NCBI GenBank assembly: GCA_964577255.1 | Contig: CAZNYM010000007.1 | Location: forward strand, 5,139-69,138 | Origin: Micavibrio_C sp964577255 | GTDB taxonomy: Bacteria; Pseudomonadota; Alphaproteobacteria; Micavibrionales; Micavibrionaceae | Direction: 5' to 3' | DNA length: 64,000 bases | In this document: piece after piece, positions 1 to 9,030 of the stretch | Layout: each line of letters begins with the position of its first letter | Numbering within the stretch: the stretch's first letter is position 1 | Translations under genes and position numbers: made by a program | Notes under the pieces: generated by a model | Told to the model about the DNA's origin: nothing | Seen by the model: the letters and a program-made list of their open reading frames with translations, nothing else | The model's database searches: none

Positions 1-915
1 CTGGCCGTGATCGACGAGCAGCACCGCTTCGGCGTGCAGCAGCGTCTGCAGCTTTCCGAGAAGACGAAGGATACCGACGTGCTGGTGATGACCGCCACGC
101 CGATCCCGCGCACTTTGACCCTGACCGCTTACGGCGACATGGATGTCAGCCGCCTCGATGAAAAGCCGCCGGGACGCAAACCCGTCGACACGCGCCTGAT
201 CCCGCAGGACAAGCTTGACGACCTGATCGACAGCCTGGCGCGCGGCATGAAGGACGGCGCGCGCGTCTACTGGGTGTGCCCGCTGGTCGAAGAGTCGGAA
301 ATGCTCGATCTTTCCGCCGCCGAGGAACGCTACGACATTCTCAAAGCCCGCTTCGGCGAAAAAGTCGGGTTGATCCACGGCCGCCTGAAGGGCGCGGAAA
401 AAGACGAAGTGATGACGAAATTCGCAAGCGGCGAACTTTCCCTGCTGGTTGCCACCACGGTGATCGAGGTCGGCGTCAACGTGCCAGCAGCCACCATCAT
501 GGTGATCGAACACGCCGAGCGCTTCGGCCTGGCCCAGCTGCATCAATTGCGCGGCCGCGTGGGGCGCGGTGGCGACAAGTCGTTCTGCTTTCTTGTTTAC
601 GCCGGCCCCCTGGGCGAAACCGCCAGGGAGCGCCTGGCGATCATGCGCGAAACCGAGGATGGGTTCCTGATCGCCGAAAAGGACCTGGAATTGCGCGGCA
701 GCGGAGAAATCCTGGGCACCCGCCAGAGCGGTCTGCCGGAATTCCGCATGGCGGACCTGAGCGTCCACGCGGCCCTGCTACCCGCCGCCCATGACGACGC
801 CCGCCTGATAATAGAAAAAAACAAGGATTTACAAGGGGATAGAGGCGACGCCCTGCGCCAGCTTCTTTACCTTTTCGAGCGGGATCAGGTCATCCCCTAC
901 CTTCGCTCGGGTTAG
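1..915 (+). CDS. recG: ATP-dependent DNA helicase RecG, C-terminal part (5' end outside window)
   Basis: RecG is a superfamily 2 helicase that remodels stalled replication forks and Holliday junctions. The window opens inside the first helicase domain with the DExH box (DEQHRFG). The TATPIPRTL motif follows. The second helicase lobe shows GLIHGRLKG, ATTVIEVGVNVP and the QLHQLRGRVGRG motif VI, and a C-terminal RecG tail follows. About 304 codons are present, so the wedge domain and Walker A lie upstream of the window. The stop is TAG at 913-915. The reading frame is open from base 1, so this is a truncation by the window edge and not a pseudogene. Confidence 0.95.
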   Translation: MAVIDEQHRFGVQQRLQLSEKTKDTDVLVMTATPIPRTLTLTAYGDMDVSRLDEKPPGRKPVDTRLIPQDKLDDLIDSLARGMKDGARVYWVCPLVEESEMLDLSAAEERYDILKARFGEKVGLIHGRLKGAEKDEVMTKFASGELSLLVATTVIEVGVNVPAATIMVIEHAERFGLAQLHQLRGRVGRGGDKSFCFLVYAGPLGETARERLAIMRETEDGFLIAEKDLELRGSGEILGTRQSGLPEFRMADLSVHAALLPAAHDDARLIIEKNKDLQGDRGDALRQLLYLFERDQVIPYLRSG

Positions 916-1024
916 GGAAAGATTTTCTTGTAATTCGTCGCCGGGAGCCTAAAATAAGCTTGTCTAATCACTTAAGAAAATGTTAAATTATTATCGCAAA
1001 TAGACGTGCGACCAAGGTGTGTTC

Positions 1025-1678
1025 ATGAGCCAGAAACCCGGTTTTCATTTTCCTCGATATGAGGGTGGCGTCGATTACGAGCCGCCGGCGGCGCGCGTTT
1101 CCAAACCCGTTCCGGTAATCGATTACCGCGCCAAACCCGGCCAGGCCGGCTTCGACCTTTCACAGACGATGGAAGAGCACGCAAAGCCTGATGAGCGGGA
1201 GAGTAATTTCATCCGCCTTCTGTGCCTGGTCTACGGCATCGAGAAGATTGAGGACAAATATCTCCCGGCCCTGTCCCTGTATGAAAGCGCACCGGACAGC
1301 ATCCTGCCCGCCACCATCAACGACCCGCTGATCGCCGTCACGCCCTCGGGTGCCCTTGTCGAGATCCGCACCCGCAGCGTTACGATCGCCGGCGAAGCGC
1401 CCCTTGATCCCCGCGGCGCGATGGAAATGGCCCTGCTGGCGGCCGCCAATCCGGCCAATCACAGCGAAGGCGTCACCATCGAGGGCACGCCCGAAGAAAT
1501 GGCGATGTATCTGATCGCCGCGCGCCACATGGGCCTGACCGTCAATAATCTGGACGTGCTCGAGGACAACATCGACCAGGCGACATTCGACCGCGTCAAA
1601 CAACAATTCGAGGATGTATACGGCCGGCAAAAAGCCGCGCCGCGTCCCGCACCCCAACCCCAGCCCGTTGTGGCCTGA
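1025..1678 (+). CDS. Unknown protein sharing a domain with the next gene
   Basis: Unrecognised 217-residue soluble protein with no signal peptide or membrane segment. I chose ATG 1025 over the in-frame GTG 1019 because AAGG at 1014-1017 sits seven bases upstream of it. Residues about 100-205 end in an alpha-beta pattern (TIEGTPEEMAMYLIAARHMG, then GLTVNNLDVL and NIDQATF). The neighbouring gene has GLTVTNIDAL followed by IDQATM in the same arrangement. The look of this segment, a short strand and 'G-x-x-E' followed by a helix and 'GL-x-V', recalls the LPD7 domain of mobile-element proteins, which is inference only. The C-terminus is Pro/Ala-rich. It is very probably co-transcribed with the next gene, 22 bases downstream. 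Confidence 0.8.
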   Translation: MSQKPGFHFPRYEGGVDYEPPAARVSKPVPVIDYRAKPGQAGFDLSQTMEEHAKPDERESNFIRLLCLVYGIEKIEDKYLPALSLYESAPDSILPATINDPLIAVTPSGALVEIRTRSVTIAGEAPLDPRGAMEMALLAAANPANHSEGVTIEGTPEEMAMYLIAARHMGLTVNNLDVLEDNIDQATFDRVKQQFEDVYGRQKAAPRPAPQPQPVVA

Positions 1679-1700
1679 TTTTAAAAAGAGGACAGATAAC

Positions 1701-3290
1701 ATGACCGCCGAAAACAACACCGTCGAACAGCCTGAAACCGCCGCCGTGAGCGACGAGCTCCCCGCCGTCATCAGACGCCGCGAGCGTGGCCAGAAGCCTG
1801 TGCCCGCGCAAACAGCCGCTGCCGGTTTCGACATTACGCCGGATCCACTGGAAGTGGAGCCCGTGCTTATCCTTGATCCTCCGGCAGAAGAACAGCCCTC
1901 CGTGGTGGAGCCGGTAGCCCCGCCGCAACTGCCCGACCACGAGGGCGAACGCGCCCTGCGCGCCTTGTTCCCCGCCAACACGATCACCACCGTAAACGGC
2001 AAACCTGATGCGAACGCGGCTGACGCGCTCATCAGCGACAAATACCTGGGCGGTTTCAAGGAGACGGCTAATCTGCTCTCGGCCCTGGGGATTGTCACGA
2101 ACGCCACGATCCAGCTCGCCTCCTGCCCGCCGATCGCGCATCTGTATCTGGCTGATACGAAGACTGAAAACAGCGAAGTAACAGGTATCGCCGTCTGCAG
2201 CTATCTGGTGAACGGCCCGACCATCAACGTCACCGCCGACACCATCACGACGAGCGAGAACATGAGCGCCGCCACCGCCTACGACATGACCATGACGGCC
2301 GCCGCCATCATGGCCGCCCGCGGCCAGACCACGCTCAAGGTTCGCAACGAAGGTTCGGCGATGGACAAGGCCCTTCTGGTGCTGAGCGCTCAGGCTGCCG
2401 GCCTGACCGTTACCAATATCGACGCGCTGGGCATCGACCAGGCGACAATGGAGAAGGCGCGCACCGATCTGGCCGCCCTCAAAAAACCCACGCCCGCCGA
2501 CCTGATCATTACCGCACGCGAAGTGGCGATCGCACATACCATGGCCAACAATCCCGGTACGGACGAAACAGCCGCCGAGGCTTTTGTCAGCCTTCTGGGC
2601 AACCGTGCAAGCCTCGGCCCTGATGAAATAGAAACCACCGACCAGACTCCCGACATCGGCACACAATCGACGGAATCCGTTCTTGCCGGCGGGAATAACG
2701 ATCTCGATTTCACCGGCAGCGCGACGGAAGAAACCGCTGATGGAGATTTCACCGTGAAACCCGGCGACAACGGCGATTTCACGGTTGTCGAAGAGCCGGC
2801 GGAAACGGCGCCTGCCCCTGCGCCGGAGGAAGAGGTTGCTGCGTCCGCATCTGTCGACGAAGATGCGCTGCGCCGCGCAGGCGACGAAGTCTTCGGCCCC
2901 ACAAGTGGTGTGGAAGAGGGGCTCGACCTCGGTTTTACCAAGTCTGCCATCGCCCCCGATCTTCTGGAAGCGGCTGTCGCCAAGAAGTTCGTGGTGGAAG
3001 CGTTGGCTGATGCCGGGATCAAGCTTGAATTCTACGAGGCAGTCCGTGGCGGTGCCGTGAACAGGAAAATCAGCCGTGAAAGCAAGCTCACCGACATCTT
3101 CCATGGCCTGACCCAGAATCAGGCCAGCGTCATCATCGCCTGCATGCTCAAGGAAGGCGTGCTGGTCAACAAATTCGATCCCGCCAATGAAGAAATTGAC
3201 GGGGAAATCGTGTCTATCAGTTCCAAGGAGCTGTTCCAGAAGATTGAGGCGGGGCTGGTGGTCAGTTCTAAGCCTCCGCGGCCTGCGTAA
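1701..3290 (+). CDS. Unknown acidic protein, larger partner of the preceding gene
   Basis: 529 residues, function not recognised. I chose ATG 1701 because an AAAGAGGA ribosome-binding site lies just upstream; the longer frame from 1614 runs inside the previous gene. The layout is: a disordered Pro/Glu-rich N-terminus (residues 1-85); a folded region about 90-265 whose end (GLTVTNIDAL, then IDQATM) matches the neighbour; a linker with two GDFTV copies and many Glu/Ala/Pro (about 310-390); and a helical C-terminal domain (about 410-520). It is rich in acidic residues and has no signal peptide or membrane helix. The two genes look like products of duplication. The end overlaps the convergent ABC-F gene by 23 bases. 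Real coding is supported by the RBS and by paralogy, not by a known family. Confidence 0.8.
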   Translation: MTAENNTVEQPETAAVSDELPAVIRRRERGQKPVPAQTAAAGFDITPDPLEVEPVLILDPPAEEQPSVVEPVAPPQLPDHEGERALRALFPANTITTVNGKPDANAADALISDKYLGGFKETANLLSALGIVTNATIQLASCPPIAHLYLADTKTENSEVTGIAVCSYLVNGPTINVTADTITTSENMSAATAYDMTMTAAAIMAARGQTTLKVRNEGSAMDKALLVLSAQAAGLTVTNIDALGIDQATMEKARTDLAALKKPTPADLIITAREVAIAHTMANNPGTDETAAEAFVSLLGNRASLGPDEIETTDQTPDIGTQSTESVLAGGNNDLDFTGSATEETADGDFTVKPGDNGDFTVVEEPAETAPAPAPEEEVAASASVDEDALRRAGDEVFGPTSGVEEGLDLGFTKSAIAPDLLEAAVAKKFVVEALADAGIKLEFYEAVRGGAVNRKISRESKLTDIFHGLTQNQASVIIACMLKEGVLVNKFDPANEEIDGEIVSISSKELFQKIEAGLVVSSKPPRPA

Positions 3291-5094
3291 GTTCAAGCCA
3301 GCGGTTTTCGGTTTTATCGAGTTCGTCGCGCGCGCCCGCCAGGCGCGCGCCGGCGTTTTCAAAGGCTTCTTTATCGCGCGCGTATAAGTCCGGGTCGGCC
3401 AGAATATCCTCCAGCAGCTTGATCTCCTGTTCCAGCTTCACGATTTTATCCGGCAGATTGTCGAGCTCGTATTGCAGCTTGTAGGAAAGCTGGCGGCGCT
3501 CCTTTTTGGCGGCGGCGGGCGCCGATCCCCTTTCCTCTTCCCGGCGCCCGCTGACCTTCGCCGGTTCCGTCTGCGCCTTCAGATAGTCGCTGTAGCCGCC
3601 GATATGCCCTTCCACCCGCGCGTTGCCCTCGAAGGCCAAAATCTTGCTCACCGTCTGGTCGAGGAAGTCGCGGTCGTGCGACACCACGATCAGCGTGCCT
3701 TTATACTCGCTTAAAACCTGCTCGAGCATGTCGAGCGTGTCCATGTCGAGATCGTTGGTGGGTTCGTCCAGAATCAGCAGGTTGCCGGGATTGGCCAGGA
3801 TGCGCGCGAGCATCAGGCGGTTTTTCTGCCCGCCCGACAGCGTGGCCACAGGCTGGTGCGCCTGGCCGGGGTCGAACATGAAATCCTTGAGATAACCCAC
3901 CACATGGCGCGGCGTGCCGCGCACGTTGACATGGTCGCCGCCGCTCGGGCACAGCGTCTGCCACAGCGATTTCTTCGGATCGAGGTCGCGGCGGTTCTGG
4001 TCGAAATAGGAAAGCTCGATATTGCGCGCGCGCTTGATAGTGCCGGCATCGGGCTCGAGCTCGCCCGTCAGCAGGCGCAGGAAGGTGGTCTTGCCCGAGC
4101 CGTTGCGGCCCAGCACGCCGATGCGGTCGCCGCGCAGCACGCGTAAATCGAACCCCTCGAGAATCTTGATCGCCCGCTCGCCCTCGCCGAAGCTTTTGCC
4201 GACATTGCGGAACTGGGCCAGGATGCGGGTCTGATTGCCGTCGGTGTTCTCCATTTCCGGCATCTCGACCTTGGCCATCATGCGGTTGAAGGCGTTGACG
4301 TCGCGCTTAAGCTTCTCGCGTTCCTCTTTCATCAGCTCGAGGCGGCGGACGTTGCGCTTGCGCCGCGCCTTCACCCCCTGGCGCGACCATTTGACCTCGA
4401 CCTCGAGCATTTTCTCGCGGTTGCGCAGCTCGCGCTCCTCCTGCTCCAGCAATTGTTCGACCCATTCGTCGAAAAAGCCGAAGCCCCGGGGGCAGACACG
4501 CAGCTTTCCACGATCGAGCCAGAACACTTTCTGCGACACGTTCTCAAGGAATGTCTTGTCGTGGCTGACACACACAAGCGCGCCGCGCCATGCCACAAGA
4601 TAATTTTCCAGCCATTCGATCACATGCAGGTCGAGGTGGTTGGTCGGCTCGTCCATCAGCAGGATATCGGGGCTTTCGACCAGCGCGCGGGCCAACGCCG
4701 CCCGGCGCAGCTGCCCGCCCGAGAGCGTTTCCATCAGCGCGCGCGGGTCGAGCTCGAGCGGCCGGATCACCATGTCGACCTTATAGGCGTTGCCGTCATG
4801 CTGCTCGTCGTCGGGCATTTCCGCGAACACGAAATCGAACACGCTCTGGCCGGGAACGGCCGCCACTTCCTGCTGCAGATAACCGACCTTGAGGCCGTCC
4901 TTGCGCCAGACCTTGCCATCGTCGGGCTCGAGCAGGCCGCGGATGATGTTCATAAGCGTGGTCTTGCCGGCGCCGTTCCTGCCGATCAGGCAGATCTTCT
5001 CGCCTTCATGAATGTTAAAGCTCAGCCCCGCGAACAAAGGCTGGTTGCCGAAGCCGAACGTGGCTTCCTGGACGCTGAGGAGAAGGGTGCTCAT
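3268..5094 (-). CDS. uup: ABC-F family ATPase, Uup-like
   Basis: A 608-residue soluble ABC-F protein with two ATPase domains and no membrane part. Walker A is GRNGAGKTT at about residues 38-46 and GRNGSGKTT in the second half. The signatures are LSGGQLRR (about 124) and LSGGQKNR, and Walker B carries DEPTNHLD and DEPTNDLD. A basic, helical inter-domain linker lies at about 225-285. A C-terminal coiled coil rich in Lys/Glu/Leu (about 535-605) is the Uup-type DNA-binding CTD and separates it from EttA/YbiT. The family acts on ribosomes, and Uup is linked to tolerance of DNA-structure stress. The gene stands alone on the minus strand, with its 3' end buried in the convergent unknown gene. Confidence 0.9.
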   Translation of the reverse strand: MSTLLLSVQEATFGFGNQPLFAGLSFNIHEGEKICLIGRNGAGKTTLMNIIRGLLEPDDGKVWRKDGLKVGYLQQEVAAVPGQSVFDFVFAEMPDDEQHDGNAYKVDMVIRPLELDPRALMETLSGGQLRRAALARALVESPDILLMDEPTNHLDLHVIEWLENYLVAWRGALVCVSHDKTFLENVSQKVFWLDRGKLRVCPRGFGFFDEWVEQLLEQEERELRNREKMLEVEVKWSRQGVKARRKRNVRRLELMKEEREKLKRDVNAFNRMMAKVEMPEMENTDGNQTRILAQFRNVGKSFGEGERAIKILEGFDLRVLRGDRIGVLGRNGSGKTTFLRLLTGELEPDAGTIKRARNIELSYFDQNRRDLDPKKSLWQTLCPSGGDHVNVRGTPRHVVGYLKDFMFDPGQAHQPVATLSGGQKNRLMLARILANPGNLLILDEPTNDLDMDTLDMLEQVLSEYKGTLIVVSHDRDFLDQTVSKILAFEGNARVEGHIGGYSDYLKAQTEPAKVSGRREEERGSAPAAAKKERRQLSYKLQYELDNLPDKIVKLEQEIKLLEDILADPDLYARDKEAFENAGARLAGARDELDKTENRWLELTQAAEA

Positions 5095-5128
5095 GGGGCA
5101 TGGTTATAACCACACCTCGGCATAAAAA

Positions 5129-5425
5129 CTACTGCCGAGTTCGCGATGTGATTCGGTAGATGTACACATGGAGAGAACGGTTAGAACCTCCGCCCGGTCC
5201 CCCCTTTGTGCCTTTGCCTTCGGTAAAGAAAATCTCCGCATATCTAGCGGTCTCATGATTTTTGGCCAAGCAAGACCTCCACGAATTTGAGGTTCTATCG
5301 ACACCATGGTCTTGAAACAACCGCTGTTCGTCATCTTCGGCGATTCCAACGTAGTAATCTCCCGGCTCACCGCCGTCTTCTTCTATAAAGGCCAGCAAAA
5401 AAGCGATGATTTTGTCGTAATCCAT
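5129..5425 (-). CDS. Small GIY-YIG-like protein with GGPGGG motif
   Basis: 98 residues from ATG 5425, which has AGGGAG about nine bases upstream; a longer frame starting at 5473 lacks a good site. The chain has YYVGIAEDDEQRLFQDHGV, a middle part with ARYAEIFF, then GTKGGPGGG and VYIYRI. This order (YYVG-I, R-LF-x-H-x-V, AR-x-x-E, G-x-KGGPGGG, VY-x-Y) resembles small stand-alone proteins found in phages and bacteria that I remember as related to the GIY-YIG fold. Their function is unknown to me. A GIY-YIG nuclease would need a metal-binding Glu, and Glu at 'ARYAE' is a candidate. It lies downstream of the prp operon on the same strand, 117 bases after prpD. Confidence 0.65.
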   Translation of the reverse strand: MDYDKIIAFLLAFIEEDGGEPGDYYVGIAEDDEQRLFQDHGVDRTSNSWRSCLAKNHETARYAEIFFTEGKGTKGGPGGGSNRSLHVYIYRITSRTRQ

Positions 5426-5542
5426 AACTAAAGACTCCCTGTCCTGTGTTGTTTTATGTTCCTTCGATAACACAAAGAGGGCCTAAAGCAAGAATAAAAT
5501 AATACAAAAAAAGAACACTGTGGATAGTTTACGAACAAAAAG

Positions 5543-6958
5543 TTACATCCATGCCCCCACGAAATCCCGCACGCTCATGGCCTCGAGCTTCTTCTGATCC
5601 GCGCACAGGGCGATGATTTTTTCGGCCTGTGCGGGCTTATAGTGCGCTTTGAGCGCCGCCTGGAACTTGGCCTCTAGCAAGGGAATACCATCTTTGCGCC
5701 GGCGGCGGTGGCCGATGGGATATTCGATCTCCACGCGTTCGGTCTTGCTGCCGTCCTTAAAGAAAATCTGCATGGCGTTGGCGATACTGCGCTTGTCCGG
5801 TTCATGATATTCGGCGCTGTAGCGTTTATCCTCCATTACCTCCATTTTAGCGCGCAGGGCGTCGATGCGCGGATCGGCGGCGGCATTGTCTTCATAGTCT
5901 TCGGCCACGAGGCTGCCCTTGATCAAGGGCACCGCCACCATGTATTGCAGGCAATGGTCGCGGTCGGCCGGATTGTGCAACGGCCCGGTCTTGCTGATGA
6001 TGCGGATGGCGGCTTCGTGTGTCGTCAGCACGATTTTTTCGATGTCGTCCAGGCGGCCCTTCACCTGCGGATGCAGCCTGACCGCGCATTCCACCGCCGT
6101 CTGGCTGTGGAATTCGGCCGGATAGGAAATCTTGAACAGCACGTTTTCCATGACGTAGCTGCCGTAGGGGCGCTGGAATGTAAACGGCCGGCCCTTGAAC
6201 AGCACGTCGTAAAAGCCCCATTGGGGCGCGGTCAGCACGCCGGGATAGCCGATCTCGCCCGAAAGCACGATCATCGCCAGGCGCACGGCGCGGCTGGTGG
6301 CGTCGCCGGCGGCCCAGCTTTTGCGCGGCCCGGCGTTGGGAGCATGGCGGTAAGTGCGCAGGCTTTGCCCGTCGACAAAGGCGTGCGAAAGCGCATCGAC
6401 GATCTGGGCGTGCGTGCCGCCCAGCATCTTCGTGGCCAGCGCCGTGGAAGCGACCTTGACCAGCACGACGTGATCGAGCCCGACTTTATTGAAGGAATTT
6501 TCGAGCGCCAGGCAGCCCTGGATCTCGTGCGCCTTGATCATGGCGGTGAGGACGTCGCGTATGGTCACGCCCGGCACCGTCTGCGCCACGCTCAGGATCG
6601 CGCCCAGATTGTCGGAGGGGTGCCCCCACTCGGCCGCCAGCCAGGTATCGTTGAAATCAAGCCAGCGGATCATGCAGCCGATGTCGAACGCGCCCTTGAC
6701 GGGATCCAGCACATCGGCCCGTCCCGGCACGCGCACGCCGCCCGGCACGATTGTCCCCGGCACCACCGGCCCCAGCATCTTGACACAGGCGGGGAACTTG
6801 AGCGCCATCAGGCCGCAGGCCAGCGTATCCATCAGGCAGTAACGCGCGGTCTGGTACGCTTCCGCGCTCGTCACCTTATATTGCGTGACGTAATCAGCGA
6901 TATCGGTCAGCACCTTGTCCGGCGCGGGCCGGTTGTTGAGATCGACGTTGGCGGACAT
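5543..6958 (-). CDS. prpD: 2-methylcitrate dehydratase, MmgE/PrpD family
   Basis: 471 residues, full length for the family. PrpD dehydrates 2-methylcitrate to 2-methyl-cis-aconitate, the second dedicated step of the methylcitrate cycle that oxidises propionyl-CoA. Recognisable stretches are RWLDFNDTWLAAEWGHPSDN near residue 100, the RAVRLAMI and PQWGFYDVLF region, and YPAEFHSQTAVE in the second domain. MmgE/PrpD enzymes are cytosolic and carry no Fe-S cluster. The start lies two bases after the prpC stop (TAACAATG), so translation is probably coupled. It is third in the prpB-prpC-prpD operon. No prpE or PrpR regulator is visible nearby. Confidence 0.93.
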   Translation of the reverse strand: MSANVDLNNRPAPDKVLTDIADYVTQYKVTSAEAYQTARYCLMDTLACGLMALKFPACVKMLGPVVPGTIVPGGVRVPGRADVLDPVKGAFDIGCMIRWLDFNDTWLAAEWGHPSDNLGAILSVAQTVPGVTIRDVLTAMIKAHEIQGCLALENSFNKVGLDHVVLVKVASTALATKMLGGTHAQIVDALSHAFVDGQSLRTYRHAPNAGPRKSWAAGDATSRAVRLAMIVLSGEIGYPGVLTAPQWGFYDVLFKGRPFTFQRPYGSYVMENVLFKISYPAEFHSQTAVECAVRLHPQVKGRLDDIEKIVLTTHEAAIRIISKTGPLHNPADRDHCLQYMVAVPLIKGSLVAEDYEDNAAADPRIDALRAKMEVMEDKRYSAEYHEPDKRSIANAMQIFFKDGSKTERVEIEYPIGHRRRRKDGIPLLEAKFQAALKAHYKPAQAEKIIALCADQKKLEAMSVRDFVGAWM

Positions 6959-6960
6959 TG

Positions 6961-8106
6961 TTACTTCCTTTTTTCAACCGGCACGAAAGCGCGCGTCCCC
7001 GGGCCGATGTAATCAGCGTTGGGGCGGATCAGCTTGTTGTTGCCGCGCTGCTCCATCATGTGCGCGGCCCAGCCGGAAATGCGGCTCATGACAAACACGG
7101 GCGTGAACATGGGCGTGGGCACGCCCATCAGGTGATAGCTCGAGGCGCTGTAGAAATCGAGATTAGGGAACAGGTGCTTTTCATCCCACATCAGTTTTTC
7201 GATCGCTTCCGACACGGGATAGAGCGTTGTATTGCCGACGTCCTCCGCCAGTTTTTTCGACCAGGCCTTGATGACCACGTTGCGCGGATCGGCTTCGGTG
7301 TAGACGCGGTGGCCGAATCCCATGATCAGCTGTTTCTGCGCCATCATCGCCTTCACGCCCGCCACGGCCTCGGCGGGGGTTTTGAATTTCTGGATCAGCT
7401 CCATCGCCGCTTCGTTGGCGCCACCGTGCAGGGGGCCGCGCAGCGCGCCGATCGCCCCCGTCACGCCGGAATAAAAATCGGCGAGCGTCGAAGTGATGGT
7501 GCGCGCCGCGAAGGTGGAAGCGTTGAATTCATGTTCGGCATAAAGAATGAGCGAAACATTCATCGCCTTTTTATGCAGCGCCGAAGGCGCGCGGCCATGC
7601 AGGAGCGTAAGGAAATGATCGGCGATGCCCTCGCCCGCGCTCTGGCAGTCGATGCGGACACCCTCGCGGCCCCATTTCCACCAATAGACAAGAATGGCCG
7701 GATAAAGCGCCAGCAGCCGGTCGGTGACGGCGTATTGATCGTGCATAGGCCCTTCGGGCTCGAGCGTGCCCAGGAACGAGGTGGCGGTGCGCATCACATC
7801 CATCGGGTGCGCTTCCATAGGAATCAGCTCGAGCATCGCCTTGAGCCCAGCGGGCAGTTCGCGCAACGCGCGCAGGCGGGATTTATAATCCGCCAGCTGC
7901 GCCGCATTCGGCAGGTCGCCGTGGATCAGCAGGTAAGCGACTTCCTCGAATGCAGCATGCTCCGCCAGATCGTATATCGAATAGCCGCGATATTCCAGCG
8001 TGTGTGCACCGCCCGCCGCGGAAATCTTCGTCTCGCCCGCCACTACGCCGGCAAGACCTCCCGTTTTCTTCTTTACAGGCGCGGCTTCGGCGGCATTCGT
8101 TCCCAT
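6961..8106 (-). CDS. prpC: 2-methylcitrate synthase / citrate synthase family
   Basis: 381 residues, the short citrate-synthase form typical of PrpC. It condenses propionyl-CoA with oxaloacetate to 2-methylcitrate. The YRGYSIYDLAEHA start motif, the HGGANEAAM motif with an active-site His, and MGFGHRVYTEADPR are visible. It ends with RPNADYIGP. A role as the TCA citrate synthase is possible by sequence, because the families overlap, but the position between prpB and prpD makes 2-methylcitrate the likely product. Its ATG shares one base with the prpB stop (TAATG), a classic coupled junction. Confidence 0.92.
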   Translation of the reverse strand: MGTNAAEAAPVKKKTGGLAGVVAGETKISAAGGAHTLEYRGYSIYDLAEHAAFEEVAYLLIHGDLPNAAQLADYKSRLRALRELPAGLKAMLELIPMEAHPMDVMRTATSFLGTLEPEGPMHDQYAVTDRLLALYPAILVYWWKWGREGVRIDCQSAGEGIADHFLTLLHGRAPSALHKKAMNVSLILYAEHEFNASTFAARTITSTLADFYSGVTGAIGALRGPLHGGANEAAMELIQKFKTPAEAVAGVKAMMAQKQLIMGFGHRVYTEADPRNVVIKAWSKKLAEDVGNTTLYPVSEAIEKLMWDEKHLFPNLDFYSASSYHLMGVPTPMFTPVFVMSRISGWAAHMMEQRGNNKLIRPNADYIGPGTRAFVPVEKRK

Positions 8107-8972
8107 TATTTTTCCTTCCCGAACAGTTTATCGAGTTTCTTTTCGTAATCGTAATAATCGAGCGCCTGATACAGCTCCTCGCGCGTCTGCATCGTTTCCA
8201 CCACGGCTTTCTGCGTGCCGTCGCGGCGGATAGCGGCATACACGTTCTCGGCGGCGCGGGCGGCGGCGCGGAAGGCGCTTAAGGGATACAGCGCCATGTC
8301 GACGCCCGCTTTGGCCAGCTGCGCTGTAGTGTAGTATTCGGTCTTGCCGAATTCAGTGAGGTTGGCCAGCAACGGCACCTTCACGGCGTCCTTGATCTTC
8401 TTGTAGTGATCAAGGTCGGTCATCGCCTCGGCAAAGATCATGTCGGCGCCACAGGCCACGTAATGGGCGCAGCGCTCGATCACGCCCGCCAGCCCCTCGC
8501 CCGCCAGCGCGTCGCTGCGGGCCATGATGAGAAGGTCGGAACGGGCATCGACCGCCGCCTTGATGCGATCGCCCATTTCATGTTTATCAACCAGCTCTTT
8601 GCCCGGGCGGTGGCCGCAGCGTTTCTGGCTGACCTGATCCTCGATATGCACGCAGGCGACGCCCGCGCGCTCCATCTCCTTCACCGTCCGAGCGATGTTG
8701 AACGCGCCGCCCCAGCCGGTGTCGATATCAACGAGCAGCGGCAAGCCGACCCGGCCGGCGATGCGCCGCGCGTCTTCGATCACATCGTTGAGCGTGGTGA
8801 CCGCCAGATCCGGCAGCCCGAGCGAAGCATTGGCCACGCCCGCGCCAGACAGGTAAAGCGCCCGAAACCCCGCCCGCTGCGCCAAAAGCGCGTGATAGGC
8901 GTTGGTGGCCCCGGCGATCTGCAGCGGCTTTTCAGCCTTGAGGGCGTTTTTGAAATTCTGCGCGGGAGTCAT
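8106..8972 (-). CDS. prpB: Methylisocitrate lyase
   Basis: 288 residues of the PEP mutase/isocitrate lyase superfamily. It splits 2-methylisocitrate into pyruvate and succinate, completing the methylcitrate cycle. Visible are ALYLSGAGVAN, the metal-binding DIDTGWGGAFN, HIEDQV and the signature KRCGHRPGKEL with the catalytic Cys, which marks 2-methylisocitrate lyase and not isocitrate lyase. The ATG at 8972 is preceded by AGGAGA about eleven bases away. It is the first gene of the prpBCD operon. An AT-rich inverted repeat at 9031-9056 lies about 60 bases before the start. The methylisocitrate-forming aconitase step is presumably supplied by AcnA/AcnB elsewhere. Confidence 0.94.
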   Translation of the reverse strand: MTPAQNFKNALKAEKPLQIAGATNAYHALLAQRAGFRALYLSGAGVANASLGLPDLAVTTLNDVIEDARRIAGRVGLPLLVDIDTGWGGAFNIARTVKEMERAGVACVHIEDQVSQKRCGHRPGKELVDKHEMGDRIKAAVDARSDLLIMARSDALAGEGLAGVIERCAHYVACGADMIFAEAMTDLDHYKKIKDAVKVPLLANLTEFGKTEYYTTAQLAKAGVDMALYPLSAFRAAARAAENVYAAIRRDGTQKAVVETMQTREELYQALDYYDYEKKLDKLFGKEK

Positions 8973-9030
8973 GGTCGGCTTTTTCTCCTAACCCGCTGAT
9001 AGTAAATATTTTTCAGAAACCCTGCCAGAG

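Noticed and set aside
1596..3362. 588-residue minus-strand open frame opposite the two unknown genes
   Set aside because: It is antisense to two genes with ribosome-binding sites and ends in a convergent ABC-F gene. Its composition (Arg/His/Gly-rich) is the usual shadow of a GC-rich gene.
5104..5370. 88-residue minus-strand frame overlapping the GGPGGG gene in another frame
   Set aside because: It has no ribosome site, and the competing frame has a good start and conserved-looking motifs.
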